Of a DNA stretch of 64,000 bases, positions 18,972-30,928 are shown piece by piece. How positions within the stretch are numbered: position 1 is the first letter of the stretch; every line of letters starts with the position of its first letter. A program made the position numbers and the translations under genes. Under the pieces are notes generated by a model. It searched no databases, was not told the DNA's origin, and was given only the letters and a program-made list of their open reading frames with translations. This stretch comes from Nannochloropsis oceanica. Taxonomy: Eukaryota; Sar; Eustigmatophyceae; Eustigmatales; Monodopsidaceae. The stretch lies in assembly GCA_004519485.1 (NCBI GenBank), contig CP038119.1, positions 659,332-723,331 on the forward strand, in the 5' to 3' direction.

Positions 18972-20618
18972 ATGACCGTAAGCCTCCTTGTCCTCGCTCT
19001 CACAATGACAACAAGCACCATGACCGCCGCCGCGTTTCTTTTGCCCCTACCTACCTACCCCGTCCCTGCTTGTGGTGGTGCCGTTGTCCACGGGCTCTTT
19101 GCTTCGTCCTCCTCCTCTCCCTCTACACCACCATCACCCCAAGCGGACCTCGTCACCACCCTGGCCGCAGACGGACGCTTCACTCGCCTCGTGCCCCTCC
19201 TCAAGACCGCGGGACTCGACATAACCCTCCGATCGCCCGGGCCCTGGACCTTGCTGGCTCCCACAGATGCGGCCTTGGACGACATTGGCACGAACCTCAC
19301 CCTTTCCATGGCGGCGCGGGAGCCGCGGCGACATCTGGCGCCGCTGTTGTCCTACCACATCATTCCAGGTAAGGAAAAGTAGTCGAGTTATGGGGGGGGG
19401 GAGAGAGAGAAGGAGAAGGAGAATGAGATGGACAAATTATGGGAACGAGTGAGAGAAGCCGTTCAGGCTAGGCTCTGGGTGAAGCACACTTGCATCATCC
19501 TCAAGGCCACGTGTCCGCTCGCCCTCCTTCTCGCCTTCAAGTTACCAATCCCTCATTCCTGCATAAACCAAAGAACAAGCCCCTTTATTCCAAAGTGCTT
19601 ATGAATGATTTCCTTTTTTTCCTTCTTTCAAACAGGCAAGGCCATGGGCCTGACGGAGCTAGTGGCCGCTGGTGACACCCGCTCTAGAATCAAGGTGGGT
19701 TCAGGGAATGAGGGAGGGAGGGAGGGAGGGATGAAGGAAGGGAGAAGAGAAAAATGTAAATAGCGGCAGAATAGATGGAAATGATAAGGCACACAATCGC
19801 ACCCTCAATAACCTCCTTAATCCTTTTCTTTTTCGCCCCCTTCCATCCCCTCCCAAATCATCACCAAACGGTTGAATCAGACACTAGAACGCAGCGGCCT
19901 CTCCATTGCTGTCTACGGCGGAACCATTCTGATCGATGAGGCCCGCGTCACCGAGTGGGGCAACGAAGCCAGCAACGGCGTCATTCACGTTCTGGATAGC
20001 CTCCTCCTTCCCTGCCTCCCTGCGGATTTCAATCCCTACGAGTCTGCCGAAGCCGCGGCTGAGGGTCCAGTGTTGGGCGTTACGCCCCCCCTCGGTCTCT
20101 GGGACCCGTTGGGGTTATGGAAGGACGAAGACAAAGACACGCAAACCCGGTTCCGAAAAGCTGAGATAAAGCATGCGCGCTTGGCTATGCTGGCATCAGT
20201 GGGCGTGTTAGGGCAAGAGGCGTTGTTGTCTGGTCATCCCCCCGCACTGAGCGCTCTCTTGAAAATGGGTGAAGAACATTCTGCTGCTACCGCTGCTATG
20301 ACCTCAGCGACGAGCTCATTGTCGCCTCTTTTACCGATAGCTGTTGCGTTTCTTCCCGGGGTTATCTATGAAGTGTACTTCAATCTTGTTAAGGCTGGGA
20401 GGGAGGAGAGGTCGGTATTGGGGCAGAAAGAGGAAGCCCTCACGCGAATCCTTCGGCAAGAATCGCCCGACTTCGAGGAGGAGCGGGAGACAAAGCGTCA
20501 AGAGGTAGCATTGGGAAACAAAGAGTTAAATAATGGGCGGTTGGCTATGATGGCGGTGGTGGGGATGCTAGCCCAGGAGCTGGTGACGGGAAGGGGAATC
20601 TGGGACTGGGGGAGCTAG
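18972..20618 (+). CDS. Plastid FAS1 (fasciclin)-LHC fusion protein
   Basis: Three exons in phase: 18972-19368 (GTAAGG), 19636-19694 (GTGGGT) and 19881-20618; about 397 aa. The start is the first in-frame ATG, giving a hydrophobic signal peptide ending in TAAA-F, the Ala-Phe cleavage motif of secondary-plastid proteins. Residues about 58-190 form a FAS1 fold: DLVTTLAADGRFTRLVPLL, WTLLAPTDAALDDI, LLSYHIIPGKAMGLTEL, SIAVYGGTILIDEARV and a terminal GVIHVLDSLLLP. Residues about 215-397 form a three-helix LHC domain: GLWDPLGLW, helix 1 EIKHARLAMLASVG, middle helix LLPIAVAFLPGVIYEVYF, and helix 3 ELNNGRLAMMAVVGMLAQE, both outer helices carrying the chlorophyll-ligating Glu/Arg pair. FAS1 domains mediate adhesion and LHC domains bind chlorophyll in thylakoids, so a luminal FAS1 tethered to an antenna is plausible. 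The order of domains is clear; the role is inferred. Confidence 0.88.
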
Positions 20619-21261
20619 AAGGGCGAGTCCGGCAGGTAGAAATATGTTTTTGATAAAAGTGGAGCCTGTATGATTGTGGAGCAGATGAAACAAATGATAG
20701 CCTTTAGTTTTAGGAATGTTGTGATAGTACTTTTCACCGGCGTCCTAGTTGCAATTTTCTTAATAGCATCTGTACTTGTGATATTTCTCGGAGCAGTAGC
20801 TCCTTCCTCCTTGGTGGAAACGTGTGGGTCGTAGCCTAGGCTATTATGGCCAAAATCGTAATATGCAACCCGCTGGCTACACCTTATTGTTGTAGTGTGG
20901 TTTCTGTCGGGCCAGACTCAACTTTGCTGAATACGTGCCCGGGCAATGCCGTAGTCTCACTAGAAAACAGCCGGACAGGCGTCGTTCAATTGTCTGCCAT
21001 CCTTGTGCTTGAAAAATGAGTCGCTCTCTTCGCGTTTCCTTCAAAAGACCGTCCGACGCTGCTTTGACACTCTCTTCAGACGAGATGCGGGGACATTCAG
21101 GAGGCCGCCGCCTTACGCGCCCGAAGAAGATTGGCGAGCCCTCTTCTTCCATGAGTCGCAACTGGCCCCTAAATGACACTTGCACACGGATCCCGACAAA
21201 TTGTTTTTCTCCACCAATATCTAGCTCCCTGTAACAGACGTCTAGACGGCGGGGCAGCACG
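20619..21261. other. Intergenic between FAS1-LHC and LAMTOR2
   Basis: Mixed-composition sequence without tetranucleotide arrays. A 142-codon minus-strand frame (20877-21305) and a 72-codon plus frame (21016-21234) overlap here, but neither shows a recognisable family and they conflict with each other and with LAMTOR2 exon 1. Confidence 0.45.
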
Positions 21262-21865
21262 ATGATCCGGGCGCTAGCGGTACGTCGCTTTCTCCTCCTC
21301 TCCATTTCCTATGATTTTGATCATCACAACAGATACACATGCCTTATCCACACCTTTTTCGTCCTCCTTTACGCCCCAGCTCCATGAAATTCTGGCGGGA
21401 CGCCTAGGCGGAAACATTAGGGCCGCCCAAGTGTACAATCACGACGGAGCCTTGCTCGGTGCCGCTGCCCTCCCTTCCCCCCCTCCCCCTGGTGCGCCCC
21501 TCCCTTCCTCTGTCGATGCTTGCGGCCCACCCTCCCGCGCCGCCGTGCTTGAAGCACAAACTACAGCGGCCATTACCTCCCACATATGGAGCACATATGA
21601 AGGGGTCGGTCATTTGACCGCTGAGCAACCAGACGAAGGAGGAGGAAGGGGAGGAGGGCGAGAGGGAAGGCGGGAAGGTAGGGTCCTCGAGACGCTGATC
21701 CTGGAGCTAGAGCACGCCCGGTTGGTGGTAGTGCCGGCAGGGCCAAGGTATTTGGTGTGTTTGATCGGTTCAGAAAAAGCGGAGGTAGGTATGTTGATGG
21801 CCAAGGCGCAGGCATTGGGCTCTTTTTTGAGGGAGGAATTAGGTCAGGTCCAGGTGGAGGGGTAA
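21262..21865 (+). CDS. LAMTOR2: Ragulator subunit LAMTOR2 (roadblock/LC7 domain)
   Basis: Two exons: an 18-bp first exon 21262-21279 encoding MIRALA (donor GTACGT) and 21380-21865, in phase, about 167 aa. The joined N-terminus MIRALALHEILAGR matches the LAMTOR2 start. The roadblock fold continues with VYNHDGALLG, then AAITSHIWSTYEG, and the diagnostic end RYLVCLIGSEKAEVGMLMAKAQALGSFL. LAMTOR2 (p14) is part of the Ragulator scaffold on late endosome/lysosome membranes that anchors Rag GTPases and works with the V-ATPase in nutrient signalling. It is longer than the animal protein (about 125 aa) because of a Pro-rich insert after the first strand and a Gly/Arg insert encoded by GGGA-like sequence in the middle. 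It is tail-to-tail with the RMC1 homologue 313 bp away. Confidence 0.85.
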
Positions 21866-22178
21866 GGATGGGGACAAAGAGGGGGGGAAGGAGGGAAGGA
21901 GGAAGAAGAGGGAAAGGATGTACATAGAAAGGATACGGTGTTTGACAGCTGGAAATAAATGAACGAATAGTAAATAGGGAGTTTAAGTCAACAACAAGTT
22001 TCTTCTTCTTTTTCTTTCATCTCAACCCTTTTCCCTTGGTCTTGTTGATTTGATTGTTATGCGGGACACTTCCCCAATTATCGCCCAGTCATCCAATCTT
22101 CTTGTGCGAGATCCACCCAACATTTTTAATGTGAGATAAATATTACCCCTGTGGACTGACTCCCTCTAGCACACAGCA
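21866..22178. other. Convergent 3' intergenic region
   Basis: 313 bp between the stop codons of LAMTOR2 (+) and RMC1 (-). It has AATAAA-like and T-rich sequence near 21950-22020, which may serve as 3' processing signals for the two genes. No gene. Confidence 0.5.
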
Positions 22179-25100
22179 TTATCCATCTTCTTCGTTGCTA
22201 CTACGGGCATACCCATAAATCTGCTCTGCCAGCGTGCTAGCCACGGACGGAGGCGAGAAGTGAGAGGTGTCAAAGGGGAAAGCAGGGATAACGTCCACGA
22301 AACGTTCCTTCTTCTCCTCCCCCTCGCCCTCATTCCTTTCCTCATTCGTCGAGTCGGACGCGGCCTGTGGAATGGGAAATAGCTTCGGCTGAAGAGACCT
22401 GGAGGAAAGGAGGGAGGGAAGGAGGGAGGGGGAGAGGAAGTAAGAATAAATAAATAAAAATTAAGAGCGGGAAATAACGATGAGGACGAAGGCCGCCACG
22501 ATATGAGGTCACGAAGGAAGGAGGAAAGACGAAGGGAAAGAAGAAGATGTCTATATTCTCTCTGTATATATTTTCGTAGCTCCTCCTCTGATAATTTTTG
22601 TGCGCGAGATCGATTTTTTTACGAAATTGGCGCTTACCGGAGCCACTCGTGCAGGAGGTAGCAAATGGCGGCGCGATGCGAGGCGGCAGCCGTGGGCATG
22701 GAGGAGGGAGGGAAGGATGGAGTGGATGAAACGGCGGAGGTAGGGGACGAGGAGAGTTCGCGTAGACGGATATTGGTGGCGTTGACCAGGGCCTGTATTA
22801 GAGGTCCCTGGGAGAGGAGAATAGGTGAAGGTAGAAGCAACTGCGTGAGATATCCCAGACACAAGAATTAGGCCCCAAAAAAATGCGCGAGGGGAACGAC
22901 CGGCACAGAGGGGAAGACAAAGAGGGGCAGGAAATTTCGACGAGGGCGTATATATGCTGCATATTTTATTATATAAAAATAGACATACCTCCGCGAGTAA
23001 AGGAAAAGGTGATGCCATTGTACTCCTGCTCTTGACTTCTTGTGACATGGTCCGAAGGGTCCTTAAGGCTTCGACCAGCCGACCCTCCTGGAGAGGGCGG
23101 GGAGGGAGGGGGTTATGTAAGCCACGACGAATAACAGTGTTTGGTTAAATGAAACAATTACTACGAGTAGCTGTCGGACAAGGGAAAAGAGAACAGGGAA
23201 AAGAAGCGGGGAGGGGAGGTTGGAAAATGCAGGCAGACCGTACCTGGAGCAGCTGCAGCACGAGTAGATCCATCCGCCGCAGACGGAAAAGCATGTCCCG
23301 GACGAGTTGTCTAAGCTCCTTTGTCTCGTATATCAATTCTTCGGTCTTCCTTCCTTCTCCCTCTTGGGCCAGAAACGCGAGAAGCAGGTTGACTACTTCA
23401 TGGGAGTCCACCGCTCCCTGTTAATATGAATGATCAATCGGGCAGCCGGGGGCAGGCGGTGTTGATTGAAGTGCGGAGAGGGAGGAAAGAGGAAAGGAAG
23501 GGTGGAATAGAAGGCTCAGACAAGGTAGGGAGGAAGGAGTTGACAAGCGCACAAGGCGGGCGAGAAAAAGAAAAGGGAGGAAAAGGATGCAAGGCACGCA
23601 AAGGAGGGAAGCAGGTTAATAGGAGGAGAAAGAGGAGGAGATGAAGGAGGGAGAGGAGAAGGAGGAGGAGGAGGTTGAGAAAGAGAAGGAGGAGGAGAAG
23701 GAGGAGGAGGAGGAGGAGGAGGAGGAGGAGGAGGAGGAGGAGGAGAAGGAGGAGGAGGAGGAGGAGGAGGAGAAGGGGGGATGGGCAGACACGCCCGCAA
23801 GCCTTCCTTACCTGCTGTGTGCGCAAAAAGCTGACGACGCGGTCGATTCGTTGCTGGAGTGTGGGCGGGGGGAAAGGCATAAAAAAATTGTGAGTGGCCG
23901 CAATAGTCATGGGGTTGCCAGAGGGCATACGAAAGGTATGATATGAGTGGTGGCGATGATGGTGGCAAAATATTAAGGGGGCGCAGGGTCCTCTCTCTGC
24001 ATCCAATCCCCCCCTTTTATACTGTCTTCTCCCATCGAGCCCTCTCCTGTCTCTCATCTCCCTCTTTGAAAGAAAGAAAGCGAGCTTTACCAGGTGAAAG
24101 AGCAGGCGCAAGACGAGGACGACCAGTGCCGGAGGGACAACATTTGTAGCTTTGTCTCTCGCTTCTCCTCCGCCTTGAAAAGAATGGAGGGACGGAGGGA
24201 GGGAGGGAGGCACGGCGGTCTGCAGCAGGCCGATATGGTGGAGGATTACGTGGGAAAGGTAGACCAGGGAGGGTGCAGACGTGGATCGGGGGGAGGAAAG
24301 GGGGGAAAGGGCTGTCGTGACAAGGGGTAGAAAAATCTGTTGTAGAAGGTCAGTCGTGAGCAACTCACATTTGACGGAATCCTCTGCTCCTAATAATATA
24401 TATTACCAAACCATCTCCCCGTGATCTAATATGATACAATTACCCCCTCTTATATAATACGTGACCTCACTCTCCTCCTAATCAAGTTTATAACCCTCTC
24501 TCCCCCTAATATAACATCTTCCCTTCTGATATTATGTATCTTCCTCTCCCTCCTCCCTGGCCTTCTTCCCCTCTCTTTCACTCCCTCTGTACCTGACGGA
24601 GTAGTTCCTCTTCCCCTATACAAATGTCTCCTTCAGGCGCCAGCCGACAAATTTCCTTCTCTCCTTCCCTCCCCCCCATCTTCGGTCCCTCCCTCCCTCC
24701 ACCGTCGCTGCCATACGCAGACCGAGAGAGAGGGGGGGGGGCAGCAAGGGAGGAAGAAAGACAGAGACGCATCATGGTCGAAACGTCATCAAAGTCCAGG
24801 GGGAGACGGAGGGAGGGGAGGAGGGAGGGCGGGCGGGAGGGCGAGAAAAGAGGAAGACTTTCGGCGATGCGACGGTAGTATTCGTGGAGAAGGACGGCAT
24901 GGGCCAGTGTGCCTGCTTTTCCCACAAGACGGATCGGATCAAGAATCAAGGGGAAGAGGAGAAGAGGGAGTGACGAAGAGGGGGTGATGAGTGCGGAAGG
25001 GAAAGAGCATACATACACACACATATACACAAACATGTATATATACACACATATATATATGCATATAAACTCTTGCCTGTGTCATTTTCCACCAGCCTTG

Positions 25101-28100
25101 CTGTTTCCTCCCCCGTATTTGATGAAGGTCGCACAAGGGAGGGGTAGACACGACCGCGGCGGAGGAGGAAAGGAAAGAGCGAAGGCACCTGGAAAGGAAG
25201 AGGAAGTGCATGTGGGTGGAGAAACAGCAATGGCACACATAAGGGCGAGTGGGGTGAGTAAGAGGGAAGAGCTGAAGATGGTTAGAAAGAACATGGCACA
25301 AACAATCATCAACATCCTGCATTCAAACCCTCCCCCTAAACACACACGAACACACCCGTGAAGCCCCTCCTCGATTCTCCCCTTTCAGTCAACAGTGTAT
25401 ACTTGCCTTTGTTCGACTGGCTGCAACTGCTTTCAGGTTGATGCGAAGCCGCCACAGTCGGATCCCTACTTCCCTTCCTCCTCGTCCTCCTCCTCCACCT
25501 TGTCCTCCTCCTCCTCCTCTTTGTCCTCCTCCTCCATTTTGTCCTCCTTCTTCCTCTATCCCCTGCAGCCCCCTCTCTCCTTCCCTCCCTCCTCCTCCCC
25601 CCATATGCAGCATCCACCCGCCATCCGCGGACGGGAAAATGCAATGCCTGAAGAGGAAGGAAAGAGGGAGGGTTGAGGGTTAATTCCATCACCGCCACTA
25701 CAGAGCGAGGGTTGAGGTTATATTCCATCATCGCCACTACAGAGGAAATTTTGAGGGTTAATTCCATCACCGCCACTACGGAGGGTGAGTCGAGGGTTGG
25801 AATTCAATACCCATACTCAATACACAACCCAAGCCCATCGAGTTAAGGCAAAGGAAGAAATGAATGGAGGGAAACCGTGGTGGAAAGGAGTGGGGGAGGG
25901 AGGCTATGAAAGACCATCGAGAAAAGGGAAGAAAAGGAAAAAATGGAGGGAGAGGACGGAAAGGATGGAAAGGAAGAGAAGAAGGGAATGAGGGAAAAGA
26001 GGGATGAAGGGAGGGAGGGGGGGAAGAGAAGAGTTACCGAGGATCGTAGAAGTCTTCAATAGGAGGACAAGCAGAGGTGCCTTCAAATTCGCCCTCCTTC
26101 CCTCCCTCAGACGGGGGGGAGGGGGCAAACGCCAAAGGGCCGCCACCACAAAAAGGATCTCCGGGCGAGGAGGAGGGCGAGGGGGAAGGAGGGGAGGAGA
26201 GGATGTCGTAGACCATGGTTACCTGAGGCGGGCATTGGAGCGAGAACCAGCGAGTGAGGGACGGAGTGAGTGAGGGAGGGATCCGAGTCCTTCTTTGTTC
26301 AGAGATTCCTTTGCGCTCTCCTTACCCTCGTTCCCTTGCCTCTTTTTCCTCCCTCCATCCCTCCCTCCCTACCTTCCCCTCTACGCTGTGCAGCAGCAGG
26401 AGGTTGTCAAGGGCATGAAGGCGGACAGGCCCGCCGGGTAGGAAGTAGGAGTAGGTACGAAAGAGGGAGACCTGGGCGGGGAGGGAGGAATGGGGGGAGG
26501 GAAAAAGAGGAGGTCATGGCATTTACTCATGAGAGGATACATGATTAACCTGGAGGAAACGCACTTTCAAACCCGCCTGCCCTCCCTCCCTCCCTCCCTC
26601 TCTCCCTCCCTCCCGACCTGCTCCTTCTCTAATAGAAAGAGAGCGAGGGACCCCGCGGTCGTGTCGACGACAGCGGCGAACATGGCACCGTACAGCCGGT
26701 GGAGGGAAATGTCCAGGGGATTGAGGGAGGAGGAGGAAGAGGGGGAGGAAGAGGGGGAGGAAGAGGAGGAGGGTGGGGGAAGAAGATCGAACCTGAAGGG
26801 AATGGAAGGAGGGAAGGAGGGGAGGAGGGAGGGAAGGAGGGAGGGAAGGAAGGAAGGAAGGAAGGAAGGAGGAAGTATTATATGCTATAATCATATGCCA
26901 TCGTCGACTCGCAGCTTTCAGCCAGCCAGCCAGCCCTCCCTCCCTCCTTCTCACCGTGGCAGCCGGTCGGGCGGAGGCAGCTCGAACTTTGGCATGGAGG
27001 CTCTACTGTCGTACCTGTGGACCCCAGAGAGGGAGGGAGGGAGGGAGGGAGGGAGGGAGGATCCCGGAAGGTTGGGGAGGGCATAGGAGGGTGAGGGAGG
27101 GAGGGAGGGAGGGAGATAAAGAAGGTAATGGAAGGTGAGGGAGGGATAGACAGAGGGAGGGAGGATATGGGGGGGGCAGACGGAGGGAGGAAGGGAGGGA
27201 AGGAGGGAGGGAGGGAGGGAGGGAGGGAGGGTACCGAAGGAAGTAGCCTTTGAGCTCCCTCCCGCGAGGACCAGTGGCCAGGAGGAGGAGGCGGGAGGCC
27301 GGGTGGTAGAGGAAGAAGCGTGTGTCGGGGTGGGGAAAAGCCCGAGAGAGTCGGCATTGCTGACGCTTCAGGGAGACCTGAGGACGGGAGGGAGGGAGGG
27401 AGGGAGGGAGGACGGGAGAGGTTTAAAAAAACACGAAAGTCTGAAACAATCCATCCGATTCCATTGTGTCCTCTCCCACCCTCCCGCCCTCCCGCCCTCC
27501 CGCCCTCTCTGGCGCCCGCCCTCCTGCCCTCTCTGGCGCCCGCCCTCCCTACCTTGTACATATCCAAGCCTCTCTCTGTTAATATCAGAAGGTCCTGAGA
27601 GTTCCCGCCGTGGTCGCTCCAGATAAGGCCTGTAGGGAGGGAGGGACGGAGGGAGGGACGGAGGGAGGGACGGAGGGAGGGACGGAGGGAGGGAGGGAAG
27701 AAGAATTAGGGGTGGGAAGAGACAAGGAGAGTCGAGAAAGGGGAAATCGGACTGGTGTAGGAAAAGCATTAAGTGTACTTACCACCAGGAAGGATGGAGC
27801 AGGGCACGTCTCCCTTCCCCCCTTCCAGCCTTTTACCCCTCCCTACTTCAGCGGGGGCAAGGAGGGAGGGAGGGGGGGAGGCGGCGATGCTGCCGCCGTG
27901 CCGGGTGTCGATCCACCATTCCCGCCCGCTGTGGTGGATGTCAATGACCTAGGGACGGGCGGATGGAGAGAGGGGGGGAGAGAAGGGAGCCCCGGTGAGA
28001 ACAAGTTCGCAGATAACGTGCAAGAACATTTCCTTCCTTCCCGCCCATCAGATCTCCCCTCCCTCCCTCCCTCCCTCCCTCCTTCCTGACCTCCACCCAG

Positions 28101-28776
28101 TAACGGTTCCGCTGGATGGCGAGCAATGTCTGGTCCAGGGAAAAGACAGCCAGCAAGCAATCGCGCTCGCTGCTGTCGTAATAAAGGGCTGAGGGGAGGT
28201 AAAGGAGGACGGAGGGAGGGAGGGAGGGAGGGAGGGAGGGTTTAAAGATATGCTTCGAGCCAGCCGTCTGGGTGTTGAGGACTACATGTGACAGATCACG
28301 GGGCATCTGGAGCATCTACACACCCGTGCTCACATGCAGCCTTCGATACTCCGCCATGTATATACATATGCACACAAACAGAGCCCCACAGGCCCACACT
28401 TCGCAGTCATCAACAACCACATCCACATCATCATCGGCATTCTCCCCCCCCCCCCCCCTCCTTATACGTACGCTGCGAAGGCTTTTCGGCCTGAAGCGGC
28501 AAAATTCGGTACATTTGCCCTTTGAGGATAAGGAAGTGGTCTTGCGCGGCATCATACCAGAACTGCAGGGCGACAGGAGGAGAGGGGGGAAGGGAGGAAA
28601 AGGAGGGAGTGAGGGGGTGGTTGAACGGTCCTAAGCGCATGCAAGCTCGGTCATCCCTCTGACAGCTCCCCTCCCCATCCTCACCGCTGCCTTACCTGGT
28701 CATATTCCCGTAAAGGCAACGGATGGGGCGGGTCCACGAGCTCAAGGAAGTGATGATGGAGGGGAGGTGAAGACAT
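22179..28776 (-). CDS. RMC1: RMC1 / Mic1-domain homologue (MON1-CCZ1 regulator)
   Basis: Nineteen exons on the minus strand: 28696-28776, 28472-28562, 28091-28188, 27783-27948, 27553-27629, 27235-27377, 26955-27014, 26618-26792, 26373-26471, 26038-26222, 25407-25647, 25077-25188, 24593-24912, 24091-24336, 23812-23853, 23244-23417, 22989-23087, 22638-22807 and 22179-22398. All phases join, giving about 932 aa. N-terminal beta-propeller segments track human RMC1: CLLAVFSLDQTLLAIQRN, DLLILTERGLDMYK, RFFLYHPASRLLLLAT, SMPKFELPPPD and RLHALDNLLLLHSVEG. The C-terminal Mic1 part shows DMLFRLRRMDLLVLQLL and GRLVEALRTLRTMS. RMC1 associates with MON1-CCZ1, the Rab7 GEF, on late endosomes. Two consecutive introns use GC-AG ends. 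Ser/Pro- and Gly-rich inserts make it longer than the animal protein (about 657 aa). Confidence 0.82.
23641..23776. repeat. GGA-rich microsatellite inside an RMC1 intron
   Basis: A long run of GAGGAG/AAG triplets lying between the 42-bp exon 23812-23853 and exon 23244-23417. On the coding strand it is a CTC/CTT pyrimidine tract. Confidence 0.85.
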
Positions 28777-30928
28777 GCTCTTTGACGGGCCTTGCTTTCA
28801 TGCCCCAGCTCCTGTCGTTGGTCGTGTGTGGGCTGGTTCTACTTTTTAAGAATATACGGGAAGGGTCGTGTGTCAATTTATGGAAGGGAAGTGGACATCA
28901 CTATCACACGCGGCGGCATCCTTTTCAGCGAGCCGTGATGAGGGTCTCGTCATCTATGATTGCCATGGGGCGGCTTTGAACTTTTGAACAAACAAGAGCG
29001 TATAACGGCTTAAATTCATAACCAAATCGCTTTCAAAGGCTTACGATTTGGCCTGGATGTCATCATCAAATTTGCTGTCCCTGCTAAGCCATTCTCATAA
29101 ACACACAATGGATATTTTGCACACATTACAGGTCCCACATGTCATGCCTGGTCATGAAAGGAAACGTGGACGTGAAGCCATGAAGCACAGCTCATTGTGA
29201 CAGCCGAGTATCGGTGCGACAGTTGTGATGGTATCTGTACTCATCCCCCGTCATCGGCACGGCAATTGTGGGTGAAGAGGCCTTTGTGATGTCCAAGGGC
29301 AGCTTCAATAGCTCGCTTGCAACAGACAAGTCCAGCAATTTGACAACTGCCATTTCCCAAGGGGCTTACCCAGCAACGTTGGCCAACATTCAACCCGATA
29401 AAGAGAATCATAACATATGTGGCAGGGGTGGCTGATAAGAGCATGATTGTCAAGAATTGCCAATTCGTATGAAAGGAAGGCTAATTTAATGAAGGCTACC
29501 AAAAATGGATCCCGCCACAGAAGGCGACAGGGGAAAGTGAGACGGGTGTAGTGGCAGTTTTGCGTTCGGATAAGATAATCTTTTTTGTATAGATTGCTCA
29601 AATTGTAATTCGCGGATGAAAGTTGATTACTCCAGTGACAAGCTCATCGACCTTTCTCTGAGTACATTGCCGTAGGGTTTGCACGGGATCGTGAATTCCA
29701 GACCAAATAGCTATGTATCTGAGCATGACCATTAGCAGGGATTTGTGCACCTTAGCGGCATACAAGATTTGATTCTGAACATGAAACCGAACAATGTGTG
29801 AACAATGTCATGGGTTACGAGAATATCCTAAAGCCATTCTGTAAGATCATTTGGTTGTTGATCCCCGCATAAAAGAATGAACCCGGTAAACCCCAGGATC
29901 ACGTTAGATCCCGTCAATTGAACGATCGAGTCAAGGAGCGATGCAGTCAGTTGAAGCCTCAAGTCCAATAAGTCGATCTGGGAGGTGTATTTTCCTTCAC
30001 CTCTGCATGAAGATGATGTACATCATAAAAGTATTCATTACGATGAGCTTGCAAAGATACTTTTGTTGAGATAAGCCGAGGAGGCGCCAAGACCGACGGA
30101 CGACCAAGGATCAGAAAGCAAGATACAGTACCTTCCTTCTCCTATCTTCCCTGTTTTGTATGAGAAAGGGGAGTAGCCATACTTGCAGGTTCATCGGGCA
30201 AAGGAAAAGAACCTTGCCGACATGATGGCATCCACATCTATCTTAATGTGAGCACCAAAATAAGCCCGCCCCGCATGACAGGGTAGCTGCCGGCATCAGG
30301 CCACTGGCGTTTTTGCGGGACGATGACGCCATCCCGCTGCAGACAAACCGCTTTGGCTGCCGGTCATCCCGCGCCAACGAGACACTGTTTGCACTATTTC
30401 GTCGGTGATACCTGTCAAGAGAAACATGGGGGTATCTGCGAATGTACCCTTTTTGGCCTCGTAGTTCATGCCCTCCTCCGTGTCATCCGCATTAAACGAG
30501 TCGGGCGTGTGAATTTATTGATTAGCTTAGCGTACAGTCGGCCCTACGACCGAGGTCGTGGTACATGACGATGTGATGATAGGGTTCTCGTCATCAGGAT
30601 GCAATGACGCGAAGGTTAAACTGAGTCACAAGAAGCAGATAATATTAATATAATGTAAATATTGTCGTAGTAGGTGGGTACTTACTTAGGCTGTTGTTTG
30701 TCGTGTCCCTCGCTGCCAGCAGGCGACTTATCCGTTCGGTAAGGTCGACCACAAAAGCCTAAGCCCAGCTATTGGCACTGCAAGGAAAGCCAAAATGAAG
30801 AAGAGAATGAGGAATTAAATCAAGAAGGAAATCATCAAAGCAAGAGCAAAAGTGTTTGGCGCCACATTGCTCCTTTCCATTTTTCTTAATTAGCTCTTCC
30901 TCCCTGTCTCCCTCAGTCCGTCATTCCT
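28777..30928. other. Gene-poor, CCCT-free stretch
   Basis: About 2.1 kb upstream of RMC1 (-) and downstream of TMCO1 (-). From 28980 to 30700 the sequence is mixed, more AT-rich than its surroundings, without tetranucleotide arrays and with stops in all frames. It may be a decayed mobile element, but I found no terminal repeats, integrase, reverse transcriptase or transposase motif. No tRNA or other RNA was recognised. The left end should contain the RMC1 promoter. Confidence 0.45.

Noticed and set aside
20877-21305. 142-codon minus-strand frame
   Set aside because: It overlaps exon 1 of LAMTOR2 on the opposite strand and has no recognised domain or splice context.
29241-29601. Short frames near 29241-29601 considered as retrotransposon remnants
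   Set aside because: No reverse transcriptase, integrase or protease motif and no terminal repeats could be identified.
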